Assembly: GCF_014692675.1 (NCBI RefSeq)
Contig: NZ_JABFCZ010000006.1
Coordinates: 62,001 to 126,000 of the forward strand
Direction of reading: 5' to 3'
Origin: Roseibium aggregatum
GTDB taxonomy: Bacteria > Pseudomonadota > Alphaproteobacteria > Rhizobiales > Stappiaceae
Length of the DNA stretch: 64,000 bases
Part shown: positions 35,211 through 42,865 of the stretch, piece after piece
Layout of the letters: each line of letters begins with the position of its first letter
Position numbering within the stretch: the first letter of the stretch is position 1
Position numbers and translations under genes: made by a program
Notes under the pieces: generated by a model
What the model saw: only the letters and a program-made list of their open reading frames with translations
The model's database searches: none
What the model was told of the DNA's origin: nothing

Positions 35211-35824
35211 GCGGCTTTTCAAAGTTGCTTTGCCGCAGCGTGGCTTGACCAGGAAACATTACCGGCGTCCTGCACGTCCGTTAAGGTTACGAATTTACTA
35301 ACTTCGCACGTCGATTGTGCAAAATCTTGCCCGAGTGTTGATTTCCGGCACCACTCTAGTAGTGTGACGCCACGAAAGAACGGTCTTCTTGAAAGATCTT
35401 TTACTGGTTTGTACGGCGTTTTTCTGCCGTGTGGTTTTACCACAAACCAGGGTTCCCTACGGAGTGCTCAGGTCCGCCGCATCTCCTGGGTCCGTGGGGC
35501 AGGCCGGCGAGAGAGTGGGGCGAAGAGTGGCCTCCTCGAACACCTGCTTTCCGCCGGCCACCTTTCTTCTGCAACCCGAATCGGAACGTTCAGCCTTGCC
35601 TCACTTGCGTGCGGCGGAGAGCGGAAATCGCAGAGCTATCTGACTGTACCCTTATTTCATAATTCCTGAAAATAGTATGTATTTTTGTCAATAATACAAT
35701 AGATATCAATACTATGTGCTTGGTGTCTATTACCTCGATTGGTGGGGTGAGAACGTAAAGTTCATATTATTTTAAAACAAATTGAGCCTTCTTATCCCTA
35801 CGGGACTTCTCGAGGGGAAGAGCT
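35211..35824. other. 614-bp region without a supported gene between divK and the chemoreceptor
   Basis: Short frames here (60-100 codons) are out of the local codon bias and resemble no family I know. The section 35406-35458 has compact RNA-folding potential (three nested or adjacent hairpins), so a structured RNA is possible. The last 160 bp before the chemoreceptor are strongly AT-rich, as expected for its promoter region; no clear -35/-10 pair stands out. Confidence 0.55.
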
Positions 35825-37540
35825 ATGAAATTGAATATCAAGAAGATGAAGATCACCACATCCATGGCTCTTGCCAGTGCCGGGTTCCTGACCGTGGCGA
35901 TGTTCGTGATCGGCTTCATCGTTTATGACGTATCGAGCGATCAGGCGAAAAGTCGTGCGGTCGCCAAGCAGGACACCAACCTCCGCGTGGCGGCGACCCT
36001 TTTCCAGGAGCGCGTCGACGGTGCAAAGGTGACCTGGGGAGCCGACGGCAACGTGAAGCGCATTGAGCTGGCTTCGATCCCGGAATTCACATCCCATGAC
36101 CTGATCGACACGATCGGGCGGATGACCGGAGAAACGGCAACCGTTTTCGCCTGGGATCCGGAGACAAAGGATTTCTGGCGCAAGACCACCAATATCATCA
36201 AGCCGGACGGGAAACGGGCGGTCGGCACACCGCTCGGCCAGAAGGGCGCCGTCTATCCGGTGGTGACCGCCGGCAAGACCTTCCACGGCCAGGCAACGAT
36301 CCTGGGCAAGGATTACTACACGATCTATCAGCCGATCTTCACGCCCGCGAACGACATCATCGGCATTCTTTATGCCGGGGTCGAAAAGGCGGAAGTGCAG
36401 GCGAACGTCTCTGAAATGATGACCAGCTTCAGTCTGCTGGCGGCGCCTGTGGTGATCGTGGCCGTCCTGCTGACCATGTTCATGGTCGCCCGTCTGCTGC
36501 GGCCGTTTTCCGAGCTGGCCCAGATTACCGGACGGATCGCGGAGGACGACCTGGCTGTCGATATTCCCTTCACCGACCGGTCGGACCAGATCGGCCAGAT
36601 GGCCCAGGCGGTGGAAACCCTCAAGCGCCGCTCCATGGAACGGTTGGAGCTGGCGGAAAACCAGCATGTGAACGAGCGGGAAACCGCCGACAGGCAGACC
36701 CGGGTCCAGGAATTGATCGCCTCGTTCCGGACCAGCGCCTCCGACCTTCTGGCGTCGGTTGCCGAAACGGCGACCAGCATGGACCAGACCGCGGGCAGAA
36801 TGACCGACATCGCCCAGGAAAGCGCAAACCACGCCAGCGATACGCTCAACGCCTCGGACGAGGCGACAAGCAACGTGCAGACGGTCGCCAGCGCGGCGGA
36901 GGAGCTGTCCGCTTCCATCGGGGAGATTTCCCGCCAGGTCGCGCAAACAACCGAGGTTGTCGCGCGGGCCACTGAAGGCACGCGGATGACCAATGAAAAG
37001 GTCGAGGGCCTGGCGGAATCCGCCGGCCGGATCGGCGAGGTTGTGACCCTGATCCAGGCGATTGCCGAACAGACCAACCTTCTGGCGCTGAATGCCACCA
37101 TCGAGGCGGCCAGGGCTGGAGAAGCCGGCAAGGGCTTTGCGGTGGTTGCGGCGGAAGTCAAGGAACTGGCCACCCAGACGTCCAAGGCCACGGAAGAGAT
37201 CGGCGCGCAGATCGCCGCCATCCAGGGAGCGACCAAGGAATCGGTCCAGGCGATCGGCGAGATCACCGAGATCATGGAAGAGGTCAATTCCTACACTTCC
37301 ACCATTGCCGCGGCCGTCGAGGAACAGGGGGCAGCCACCAACGAGATCTCCCAGAACGTCGCGCGCGCTTCGGAAGGCACAATGTCGGTGTCGTCCAACA
37401 TGTCCAAGCTGTCGGAAACGGTCGACCAGACCTCGTCTTCCGCCAAGGATGTTCTTGCCGCGTCGGGAGACCTTTCCGCCAGGACCGAACAGCTCAAGGA
37501 AGAGGTCAACCGCTTCCTGGAAGGTGTCGCCGCGGCCTGA
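35825..37540 (+). CDS. Methyl-accepting chemotaxis protein with Cache and HAMP domains
   Basis: 571 residues. TM1 (about 12-35), then a periplasmic single-Cache sensor domain (about 45-190, ending [21 protein letters not shown]), TM2 (about 198-220), HAMP (about 221-275) and a cytoplasmic signalling coiled coil. The hairpin tip [20 protein letters not shown] contacts CheW/CheA. A tethering NWETF-type pentapeptide is absent at the C-terminus (FLEGVAAA). The ligand is unknown; Cache_3 sensors often bind small organic acids. No che genes are nearby, so the array is encoded elsewhere. Ribosome site GAGGGGAAG. Confidence 0.92.
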   Translation: MKLNIKKMKITTSMALASAGFLTVAMFVIGFIVYDVSSDQAKSRAVAKQDTNLRVAATLFQERVDGAKVTWGADGNVKRIELASIPEFTSHDLIDTIGRMTGETATVFAWDPETKDFWRKTTNIIKPDGKRAVGTPLGQKGAVYPVVTAGKTFHGQATILGKDYYTIYQPIFTPANDIIGILYAGVEKAEVQANVSEMMTSFSLLAAPVVIVAVLLTMFMVARLLRPFSELAQITGRIAEDDLAVDIPFTDRSDQIGQMAQAVETLKRRSMERLELAENQHVNERETADRQTRVQELIASFRTSASDLLASVAETATSMDQTAGRMTDIAQESANHASDTLNASDEATSNVQTVASAAEELSASIGEISRQVAQTTEVVARATEGTRMTNEKVEGLAESAGRIGEVVTLIQAIAEQTNLLALNATIEAARAGEAGKGFAVVAAEVKELATQTSKATEEIGAQIAAIQGATKESVQAIGEITEIMEEVNSYTSTIAAAVEEQGAATNEISQNVARASEGTMSVSSNMSKLSETVDQTSSSAKDVLAASGDLSARTEQLKEEVNRFLEGVAAA

Positions 37541-37569
37541 CCGCCGGGACAATCGGCTTCGAAACCAAG

Positions 37570-37616
37570 CCCATCCGGGCGCCGGACGTACAGTCCTGCA
37601 TCCGGGTGGGTTTTTT
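37570..37616 (+). terminator. Rho-independent terminator after the chemoreceptor
   Basis: CCCATCCGG (37570-37578) pairs with CCGGGTGGG (37602-37610), all positions paired with one U-G wobble, with an inner GCCGGAC/GTCC arm. Six T residues follow. Confidence 0.78.
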
Positions 37617-37660
37617 CGTTGAGAGACAAATCCTAAAGACTGGCGGGAACTCCACCACTT

Positions 37661-37715
37661 GTTGTCATCCCGGCCGAAGCGATAGCGCAGTGCCGGGATC
37701 CAGTAATCCGTGAGG
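37661..37715. repeat. 55-bp copy of the GTTGTCATCCC repeat, left edge of an islet
   Basis: Reverse complement of 26072-26126 with two mismatches in 55. It begins GTTGTCATCCCGGCC and ends with TAATCCGTGAGG. A degenerate partner in opposite orientation is at 39641-39687, so these two fragments bracket three accessory genes. Confidence 0.75.
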
Positions 37716-37821
37716 CTAATTGGTTTGCCGGCCTTATGTATCAAACGCACCAAAGGCAAAGCTGAAAATTTGACGTCGGCAAGGCATGGTATGGACAATG
37801 TATCTAATGCGATGTCCATAC

Positions 37822-38271
37822 ATGAAGCCTTCCAAAACCAAGACCTATGAGCACGCTATCACCGGACTTCTGGGAGAGCGTGCCGATCTCTACAACGAGC
37901 TGATCCACCTGAGAGCCCGAATTGCCGAAATCGGCAACGACATGGCGACCGTGGACAAGACGCTCCGCATACTCGGATTTAAGGACAACCTTGACGACTT
38001 GATGCCGGAGTGGTCCGGCCCGTCGCTATTGCCTCACCGGCAGCTTTCACGGTCGATCTCGGAGATGTTGAGGGAAGCGACGGAACCGCTCACCAGTCGC
38101 CAGATAGCTCTCAAGATCGTTCAGGCACGGTGCGAGAACCCAAATGACCGCACATACATGAACAAGCTCACGAACAGCGTATGGCGAACGTTCGGGAACC
38201 TGCGCAAGCAAGGGCGCGTTGTGTCAGAAGGGAATGGGAAGGGATTGCAGTTGTGGCGGCTGGAACGATGA
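37822..38271 (+). CDS. Hypothetical protein with coiled coil and winged-helix-like C-terminus
   Basis: 149 residues, not a family I recognise. Residues about 10-45 form a coiled coil (ERADLYNELIHLRARIAEIG). The C-terminal part (about 70-148) has the look of a winged helix: PLTSRQIALKIVQARCEN followed by SVWRTFGNLRKQGRVVSEG and a wing GKGLQLWRLER. It may bind DNA. The start is uncertain; an in-frame ATG at 37786 adds 12 residues, and neither has a clear ribosome site. GC content is lower than in the flanking housekeeping genes. First gene of an accessory islet. Confidence 0.6.
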   Translation: MKPSKTKTYEHAITGLLGERADLYNELIHLRARIAEIGNDMATVDKTLRILGFKDNLDDLMPEWSGPSLLPHRQLSRSISEMLREATEPLTSRQIALKIVQARCENPNDRTYMNKLTNSVWRTFGNLRKQGRVVSEGNGKGLQLWRLER

Positions 38272-38287
38272 CCCGCCGCCAGATTTT

Positions 38288-38626
38288 TCAGACAGCTTGT
38301 GCCGGTTCGCAATCGGCGAGTTTTTCCATTTCTGTCCGCGCTTTACGCAACAAAATCCCGACTGCATCAGGGTTATTATCAATGAGCATCAAATATGCTC
38401 GTGAACCGTCGAGTGGTCGAGAGCGGTTTTGTTCCCAATCGCGAATTTGGGTCACGCTGAAACCAAATTCGGATGTGAATTCCTCTTGAGTGAGACGGAG
38501 CTTTATCCTTATCGCCTTCACGTCGATTTCAGTGGGTACGTATAATTCTGCAGGCGCGATCTCGTTGCGCGCAATTTGTCGCGCTTGACGAGCCGCCTTG
38601 ATTCACTTCTCTCCCGCTTTACTCAT
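38288..38626 (-). pseudogene. HigA/NadS-like XRE antitoxin broken by an in-frame TGA
   Basis: Reading from the ATG at 38626 gives MSKAGEK, then TGA (38605-38603), then a continuous 104-codon frame: IKAARQARQIARNEIAP, EIDVKAIRIKLRLTQEEF and the XRE-type helix-turn-helix (TQEEFTSEFGFSVTQIRDWE). The whole follows HigA-like antitoxins of about 100-110 residues, with the stop where Arg or similar is expected; one transition (CGA to TGA) explains it. Internal GTG initiation at 38521 would leave a 77-residue HTH protein. No intact toxin gene lies on either side. Confidence 0.72.
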
Positions 38627-38754
38627 GAGCCTGTCTCCGCTAGCCGAAAAACCTTTTATCTTACGCCGGCGCTATAATCGTCGGCGATACCTCCCAAGAT
38701 CTCTTTAAATTCATTTCTCCGGTATTGTGGCATTTGCGCCAAAATACCGAGCGA

Positions 38755-39537
38755 CTAGCCTTTGTGGATGTCGGGGCGTTCACACACCATCCGCATTATC
38801 TGATGATAGTGATCGCGCGCATCCCCAATCGAGCGAACTAAGAAATCCTCAATATGCTGGCGTTGGACAATGGTGATTTGATACGCTTTATATTTGTACG
38901 GATCTGCTCCTTTCGGAGTGTCGCTAGCTTTGACCTCATGCCCTTGCTCTATCGACATATTGATGCGTCGAAAGTCTCCATGCCATCGTGTTCCGGACAG
39001 GCGTATTTCAAGTTTCCTTAGGTACTCAGATATTTCCTGAGTGGCCGCGTGCATTGTCTCGTCGTCTTTTGCGTCCGTGACTAGTTGTGGCAACTTTCCC
39101 AACTCGTCTTCAAGCATTTCGATCTGCCATATTGCTTTGGCATTTTCTGCTAACAAAAAGCATGTCCGATCGATATTACGAAGTGTGTCGGCTAAGGCGG
39201 CTTCCTTTTTTACGGTAAATCGTTCTGATCCGGCCTGTTTTATTTTGCCCGTAATAAACAACCCGGTCATGACTGGGATCACAAGGACAAACCAAACTAG
39301 CAACACGGTATTGGTGTGTTCGCCGCCTAGAAAATTAGATGCCCATTCTCCAACGGATGGAGAGATCCTTTCGATTCCGCTTTTGATGCTGGTCCAAGCT
39401 ACACCCAGCACGCCACAGACCAGTGCCGCTAAAACGAATACGATACGACGCCACCCCTCAGAAGTCATTGCCGCCGCCCCCAAGGCAATTGCCGATGGGA
39501 TGAATACGGAGAACATGAGGGTGAATTCGGTTTCCAT
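38755..39537 (-). CDS. Hypothetical membrane protein, 260 aa
   Basis: Not recognised. Three hydrophobic segments (about 8-24, 30-48 and 75-98) precede a soluble mostly helical domain (about 110-260) with ADTLRNIDRTCFLLAENAKA and RSIGDARDHYHQIMRMV near the end. GC content and codon use (many AT-rich third positions) differ from the neighbouring chaperone and chemoreceptor genes, in line with recent acquisition. It lies inside the repeat-bracketed islet, upstream of the broken antitoxin on the same strand. Confidence 0.6.
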   Translation of the reverse strand: METEFTLMFSVFIPSAIALGAAAMTSEGWRRIVFVLAALVCGVLGVAWTSIKSGIERISPSVGEWASNFLGGEHTNTVLLVWFVLVIPVMTGLFITGKIKQAGSERFTVKKEAALADTLRNIDRTCFLLAENAKAIWQIEMLEDELGKLPQLVTDAKDDETMHAATQEISEYLRKLEIRLSGTRWHGDFRRINMSIEQGHEVKASDTPKGADPYKYKAYQITIVQRQHIEDFLVRSIGDARDHYHQIMRMVCERPDIHKG

Positions 39538-39901
39538 TCCAGCCTCCTTGCCAGCGATGGAGCCAAGATAGAACTACTTCGCGTTGGCCGGTCAAGCCGG
39601 TGGCGTTTGCGCCATAATACAGTGGTTTGCCCGGGAGGACACGGAGTACCGGGGCCCGCGTCGCACTGCGTTCGCCCGGGATGACAGCCTTGGTGTTGGG
39701 TAAGGAGTGCTTCTTTCAGATACTTTCAGGCCGCGACAGGGCTCCGTAGCCCCCTAACGCCTTGCATCTTCCGCCGATAGGACGTATGTCCGCACGCCCG
39801 ATCCAATCCTTTTGAACACTCAAGCCCCGCCTCTTTTGACCCAGGCCGCGCGTTTTCGCGTGCCGTGGCGGGGGCGATGCTTTTGACCCGGAGTGCCTTG
39901 C
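39538..39901. other. 364-bp intergenic region, islet right edge and upstream region of the Hsp70-like gene
   Basis: It contains the degenerate repeat copy at 39641-39687 and otherwise no gene I can support. A long antisense frame through here continues into the Hsp70-like gene and looks like a shadow. Confidence 0.6.
39641..39687. repeat. Degenerate copy of the GTCATCCC repeat, right edge of an islet
   Basis: It ends CACTGCGTTCGCCCGGGATGACAG. The CCGGGATGACA tip is the reverse complement of the TGTCATCCCGG tip at 37664-37674, so the two fragments are in inverted orientation about 2 kb apart. More diverged than the other copies. Confidence 0.5.
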
Positions 39902-41194
39902 ATGACGAAGACCATCGGCCTTGATTTCGGTACCTCCAACACGGTCTTCGTCGAAGCGGATGGCGGAAACGTCACCCGGACTGTTGAGTTCGGCGCCGGC
40001 ACTGAAACGGTTGCCTCGCTCGCGACGGTTCTCAGTTTCCTCGATCGTGGCGCGGCGCGGCCGCCGCATCCGGAAGTCGGTCCTTGGGCGATTCGTCAGT
40101 TCCTGGAAAGTATGGGGGACGTGCGCTTCATCCAGTCGCTGAAGTCCTTCGTCGCCAGCCCGACCTTCAAGGGAACCGGTATCTACGGCAACCCCTACGA
40201 CTTCGAGGATCTGATGGTGACGTTCCTGACCTGCGCGCTGGAGCGGTCCGCCGAGCCCGTCGTGCCGGAGGAAACCCGTCTTATCATCGGCCGGCCGGTG
40301 GCCTTTGCCGGCCATGCGCCGGACGAGGCCCTGGCAATGAGCCGCTACCGGGACGCGCTTGCGCGCGTCGGCTTCCAGGACATCCGCTTCGTCCTGGAAC
40401 CGGTCGCTGCGGCCTTCTCGTTTGCGCAGGGCTTAAGCGACGACGCGACCATTCTGGTGGCCGATCTCGGCGGCGGCACCACCGACTATTCGCTGATGCG
40501 GTTCCGGCTCGGCGGGAACGGTATGACTGCAGAACCGCTCGGCCGGGGCGGGGTCGGGATCGCGGGCGATTCCTTCGACTATCGGATCATCGACAATGTC
40601 ATCCTGCCGAGAATCGGCAAGGGCAGCAGCTACAAGAGCATGGGCAAGGTTTTGGAAATCCCGCCGAACCTGTTCTCCAATTTCGCACGCTGGCACATGC
40701 TGTCGGTATTCAAGACGTCCGACGACTACCGGGAAATGAAGAAGCTGCTGCGCTGGTGCCTCGAACCTGAAAAGATCGAGATGTTCATCGACCTGGTCGA
40801 CGAGGATCAGGGCTATCCGCTTTACAAGGCGGTCTCCGAGACCAAGGCGCGGCTATCGGCAGCCACGGAAGCCGACCTGACCTTCGCGCCGCTGGGCGCC
40901 GATTTCAGCGCAACCGTCACCAGGGCCGAATTCGATAGCTGGATCGCGCCGGAACTGGAAAAGATCGACCGGGCGCTCGATGCGGCCATCGACAATGCCG
41001 GGATCACCGACCGCGACATCGACCGGGTGTTCATGACCGGCGGCACCTCGTTCGTTCCCGCCGTCCGCAGGCAGTTCGAGCAGCGCTTCGGCAAGGAGCG
41101 GCTTTCCGGCGGCAATGAGCTCACCTCGGTCGCCACCGGTCTTGCCCTGATCGGCGCCCGGGAGGATGCGGATCATTGGGCGGTTGCCGCCTGA
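39902..41194 (+). CDS. YegD-like Hsp70-family protein
   Basis: 430 residues comprising an actin-like ATPase domain without the Hsp70 peptide-binding domain. Phosphate-1 loop GLDFGTSNTVFVE, phosphate-2 VADLGGGTTDYSLMRF, adenosine loop MTGGTSFVPAVR. YegD-type proteins are Hsp70 relatives of unclear function. The ATG at 39902 follows cccggag; a GTG nine nt upstream is possible. It does not form an operon with the J-domain protein, which lies 23 kb away. A bidirectional terminator follows. Confidence 0.87.
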   Translation: MTKTIGLDFGTSNTVFVEADGGNVTRTVEFGAGTETVASLATVLSFLDRGAARPPHPEVGPWAIRQFLESMGDVRFIQSLKSFVASPTFKGTGIYGNPYDFEDLMVTFLTCALERSAEPVVPEETRLIIGRPVAFAGHAPDEALAMSRYRDALARVGFQDIRFVLEPVAAAFSFAQGLSDDATILVADLGGGTTDYSLMRFRLGGNGMTAEPLGRGGVGIAGDSFDYRIIDNVILPRIGKGSSYKSMGKVLEIPPNLFSNFARWHMLSVFKTSDDYREMKKLLRWCLEPEKIEMFIDLVDEDQGYPLYKAVSETKARLSAATEADLTFAPLGADFSATVTRAEFDSWIAPELEKIDRALDAAIDNAGITDRDIDRVFMTGGTSFVPAVRRQFEQRFGKERLSGGNELTSVATGLALIGAREDADHWAVAA

Positions 41195-41220
41195 AAGCCT
41201 GACAAAGATCCGGAAAACGA

Positions 41221-41253
41221 AAAGACCCGCCGGCGATACCGGCGGGTCTTTTC
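41221..41253. terminator. Bidirectional terminator between the Hsp70-like gene and rpmG
   Basis: AAAAGACCCGCCGG (41221-41234), CGATA loop, CCGGCGGGTCTTTT (41240-41253): a perfect 14-bp stem with A and T ends, serving two convergent genes. Confidence 0.92.
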
Positions 41254-41286
41254 ATTGAAGCATGAAACCGCTGTTGGCGGGGAAGC

Positions 41287-41454
41287 TTACTTGATCTTGG
41301 CTTCCTTGAATTCCACGTGCTTCTTGGCAATCGGGTCGTACTTCTTCATGACCATCTTTTCGGTCATGGTACGGGAGTTCTTCTTCGTGACATAGAAGAA
41401 GCCGGTGTCAGCCGTGGAGAGGAGCTTGATCTTGATGGTGGTCGCCTTGGCCAT
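41287..41454 (-). CDS. rpmG: 50S ribosomal protein L33
   Basis: 55 codons: [20 protein letters not shown], then [20 protein letters not shown] and [15 protein letters not shown]. The length and sequence are those of the cysteine-free bacterial L33 of the large subunit. It is monocistronic, with its own terminator downstream (41253-41221). An ATG with upstream AGGATCC/AAGG serves as start. Highly basic, as expected. Confidence 0.96.
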   Translation of the reverse strand: MAKATTIKIKLLSTADTGFFYVTKKNSRTMTEKMVMKKYDPIAKKHVEFKEAKIK

Positions 41455-41645
41455 GGCCTTGGATCCTGTTTTGTTGGGTCGGGCAAACGGTACTCGTGGC
41501 CAGAGCGTCTGGCGTGCATCCTGCCCCTGTGTCTGAAATCAGCGCGCAAAGTACTCAAGACGGCGGCAAAGTCAAGCTTTGGCAAGCGCTCTGTTGCGGA
41601 AATTCGGTGAAGCAGGGGCAGCGGATGCTTGAAACAGCAAAGGCC

Positions 41646-42404
41646 CTAGATTTGCTCCCGCCTGAAACCGCCGCCGCGGTAGAAGTAGAAGGGGACCGGG
41701 GTCTCGGGTGCGAGCTTCGGATCGCCGACGAGGCGGTCTTCCAGATCGGCGAGGATCTGCTTGGTGATCGCAGGGATTTCCTTTTCCCGGGCCTCGTCCA
41801 GGGTCAGCCACTCCACGTCTTCCAGTTCGCCGGAGGGACCCATGCCGCTTTCCAGTTGTCCGGCAATGGCGTCACCCCAGACGGCCAGGAAACGGGCGTC
41901 GAAGCGCCGGGGGCGCTGGGGTGGGGTAATGGCGCGAGCGACCATGCGGAAAGGGGTCAGGTCGAGCTCGATGCCCCGTTCCTCGAAGGCCTCGAAGCCT
42001 TTGCCGATTCTGGGCCTGGGACCGTTTTCGGCGCCGTCCCGTTTCACGCCGATGAAGATGCCGGCTTCCTCGTAGGTTTCACGGACGGCGGCAAGGGCAA
42101 GCGCGCGAACGCGGGCCGCGCTCTTTGGGCCTTTCATCTGGGCCGACAGCTTTTCCTCGACGACAGGGTCGTAAGACGTTGCCACGTTTACGCGCGAATC
42201 TCCCGGATCGAGCCGGCCGCCGGGAAAGACGAACTTTCCGGGCATGAAGGCGTGACCCATGTGGCGCCGGCCCATCAACACGCGGAACGGGCCTGCAGCG
42301 GTCTTGTCGAGGATCAGGAGCGTGGATGCGTCGCGGGGGCGGATATAGGGGAATTTACCGGCCTGTTCATCCTTGGACAGATTGATCTTGGGCTTCGCGG
42401 TCAT
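41646..42404 (-). CDS. NUDIX hydrolase
   Basis: 252 residues. A NUDIX box lies around residues 60-120: FVFPGGRLDPGDS and AALAAVRETYEEAGIFIGV, with the REx2EE metal-binding core RETYEE. A sizeable insert separates the opening GG from the helix, as in the coenzyme-A pyrophosphatase-like and RNA-decapping-like larger NUDIX proteins. The substrate is not resolved. The start ATG at 42404 overlaps the DUF983 stop by 4 nt, the first of three tightly linked minus-strand junctions back to topA. Confidence 0.87.
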   Translation of the reverse strand: MTAKPKINLSKDEQAGKFPYIRPRDASTLLILDKTAAGPFRVLMGRRHMGHAFMPGKFVFPGGRLDPGDSRVNVATSYDPVVEEKLSAQMKGPKSAARVRALALAAVRETYEEAGIFIGVKRDGAENGPRPRIGKGFEAFEERGIELDLTPFRMVARAITPPQRPRRFDARFLAVWGDAIAGQLESGMGPSGELEDVEWLTLDEAREKEIPAITKQILADLEDRLVGDPKLAPETPVPFYFYRGGGFRREQI

Positions 42405-42865
42405 CGCATTCCTGCTGCTGGGTCTGGCTCCGGCAGGTCATCGCCTGCCTCGGGGTCGAACCCATGCATATAAAGGGCCCATTGCAGACCGACAAGCGCA
42501 CCCTTGATCGGGCGTAACAGCCCGAGGGAGAGAATGAGGGTCAGCGGGATCCACAGCGACATGTGGATCCAGATCTCCGGATGATAGAGCACTTCCACCG
42601 TCAGCATGGCCGGAATGATGATATGGCCGACAATCGTGATGGTGAAATAGGGCGGCGCGTCGTCGGCCCGGTGATGGTGGATTTCCTCGCCGCAGCTGCT
42701 GCAGGTATGGACCGTGGTCAGAAACCCGGAAAACAGCTTTCCCTTGCCGCAGCAGGGGCAGCTGTTCATAAGACCGCGGATGATGGCCGGCAGGGCCTTG
42801 CGCGGGGCCTTGGCCGGCGTCCCGCTTTCCGGATGCGGCAGATCGGTCGTGTACTGAACGTTCAT
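42401..42865 (-). CDS. DUF983 family membrane protein
   Basis: 154 residues. A cytoplasmic Cys-rich zinc-finger-like N-terminus (SCPCCGKGKLF and TVHTCSSCGEEIHHH) is followed by two transmembrane helices (about 75-92 and 98-118). DUF983 proteins are widespread in alphaproteobacteria and often lie near rnr or cytochrome oxidase assembly genes; function unknown. It overlaps rnr by 4 nt at its start and NUDIX by 4 nt at its end, so it is translationally coupled to both. Confidence 0.85.
   Translation of the reverse strand: MNVQYTTDLPHPESGTPAKAPRKALPAIIRGLMNSCPCCGKGKLFSGFLTTVHTCSSCGEEIHHHRADDAPPYFTITIVGHIIIPAMLTVEVLYHPEIWIHMSLWIPLTLILSLGLLRPIKGALVGLQWALYMHGFDPEAGDDLPEPDPAAGMR

Noticed and set aside
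35281..35300. CtrA-type TTAA-N7-TTAA box downstream of divK
   Set aside because: Only one clear half-site (GTTAAGG) with a poor second half (AATT).
35338..35362. TTGATT/TAGTAG as a promoter before the 614-bp region
   Set aside because: Spacing of 13 nt is too short for a sigma-70-type promoter.
35364..35669. Several small overlapping frames (60-101 codons) after divK
   Set aside because: Codon use, frame overlap and lack of any family make them unlikely to be genes.
35798..37819. A 673-codon frame antisense to the chemoreceptor
   Set aside because: Low-complexity His/Arg/Gly-rich translation with no domain; the chemoreceptor on the plus strand has full architecture.
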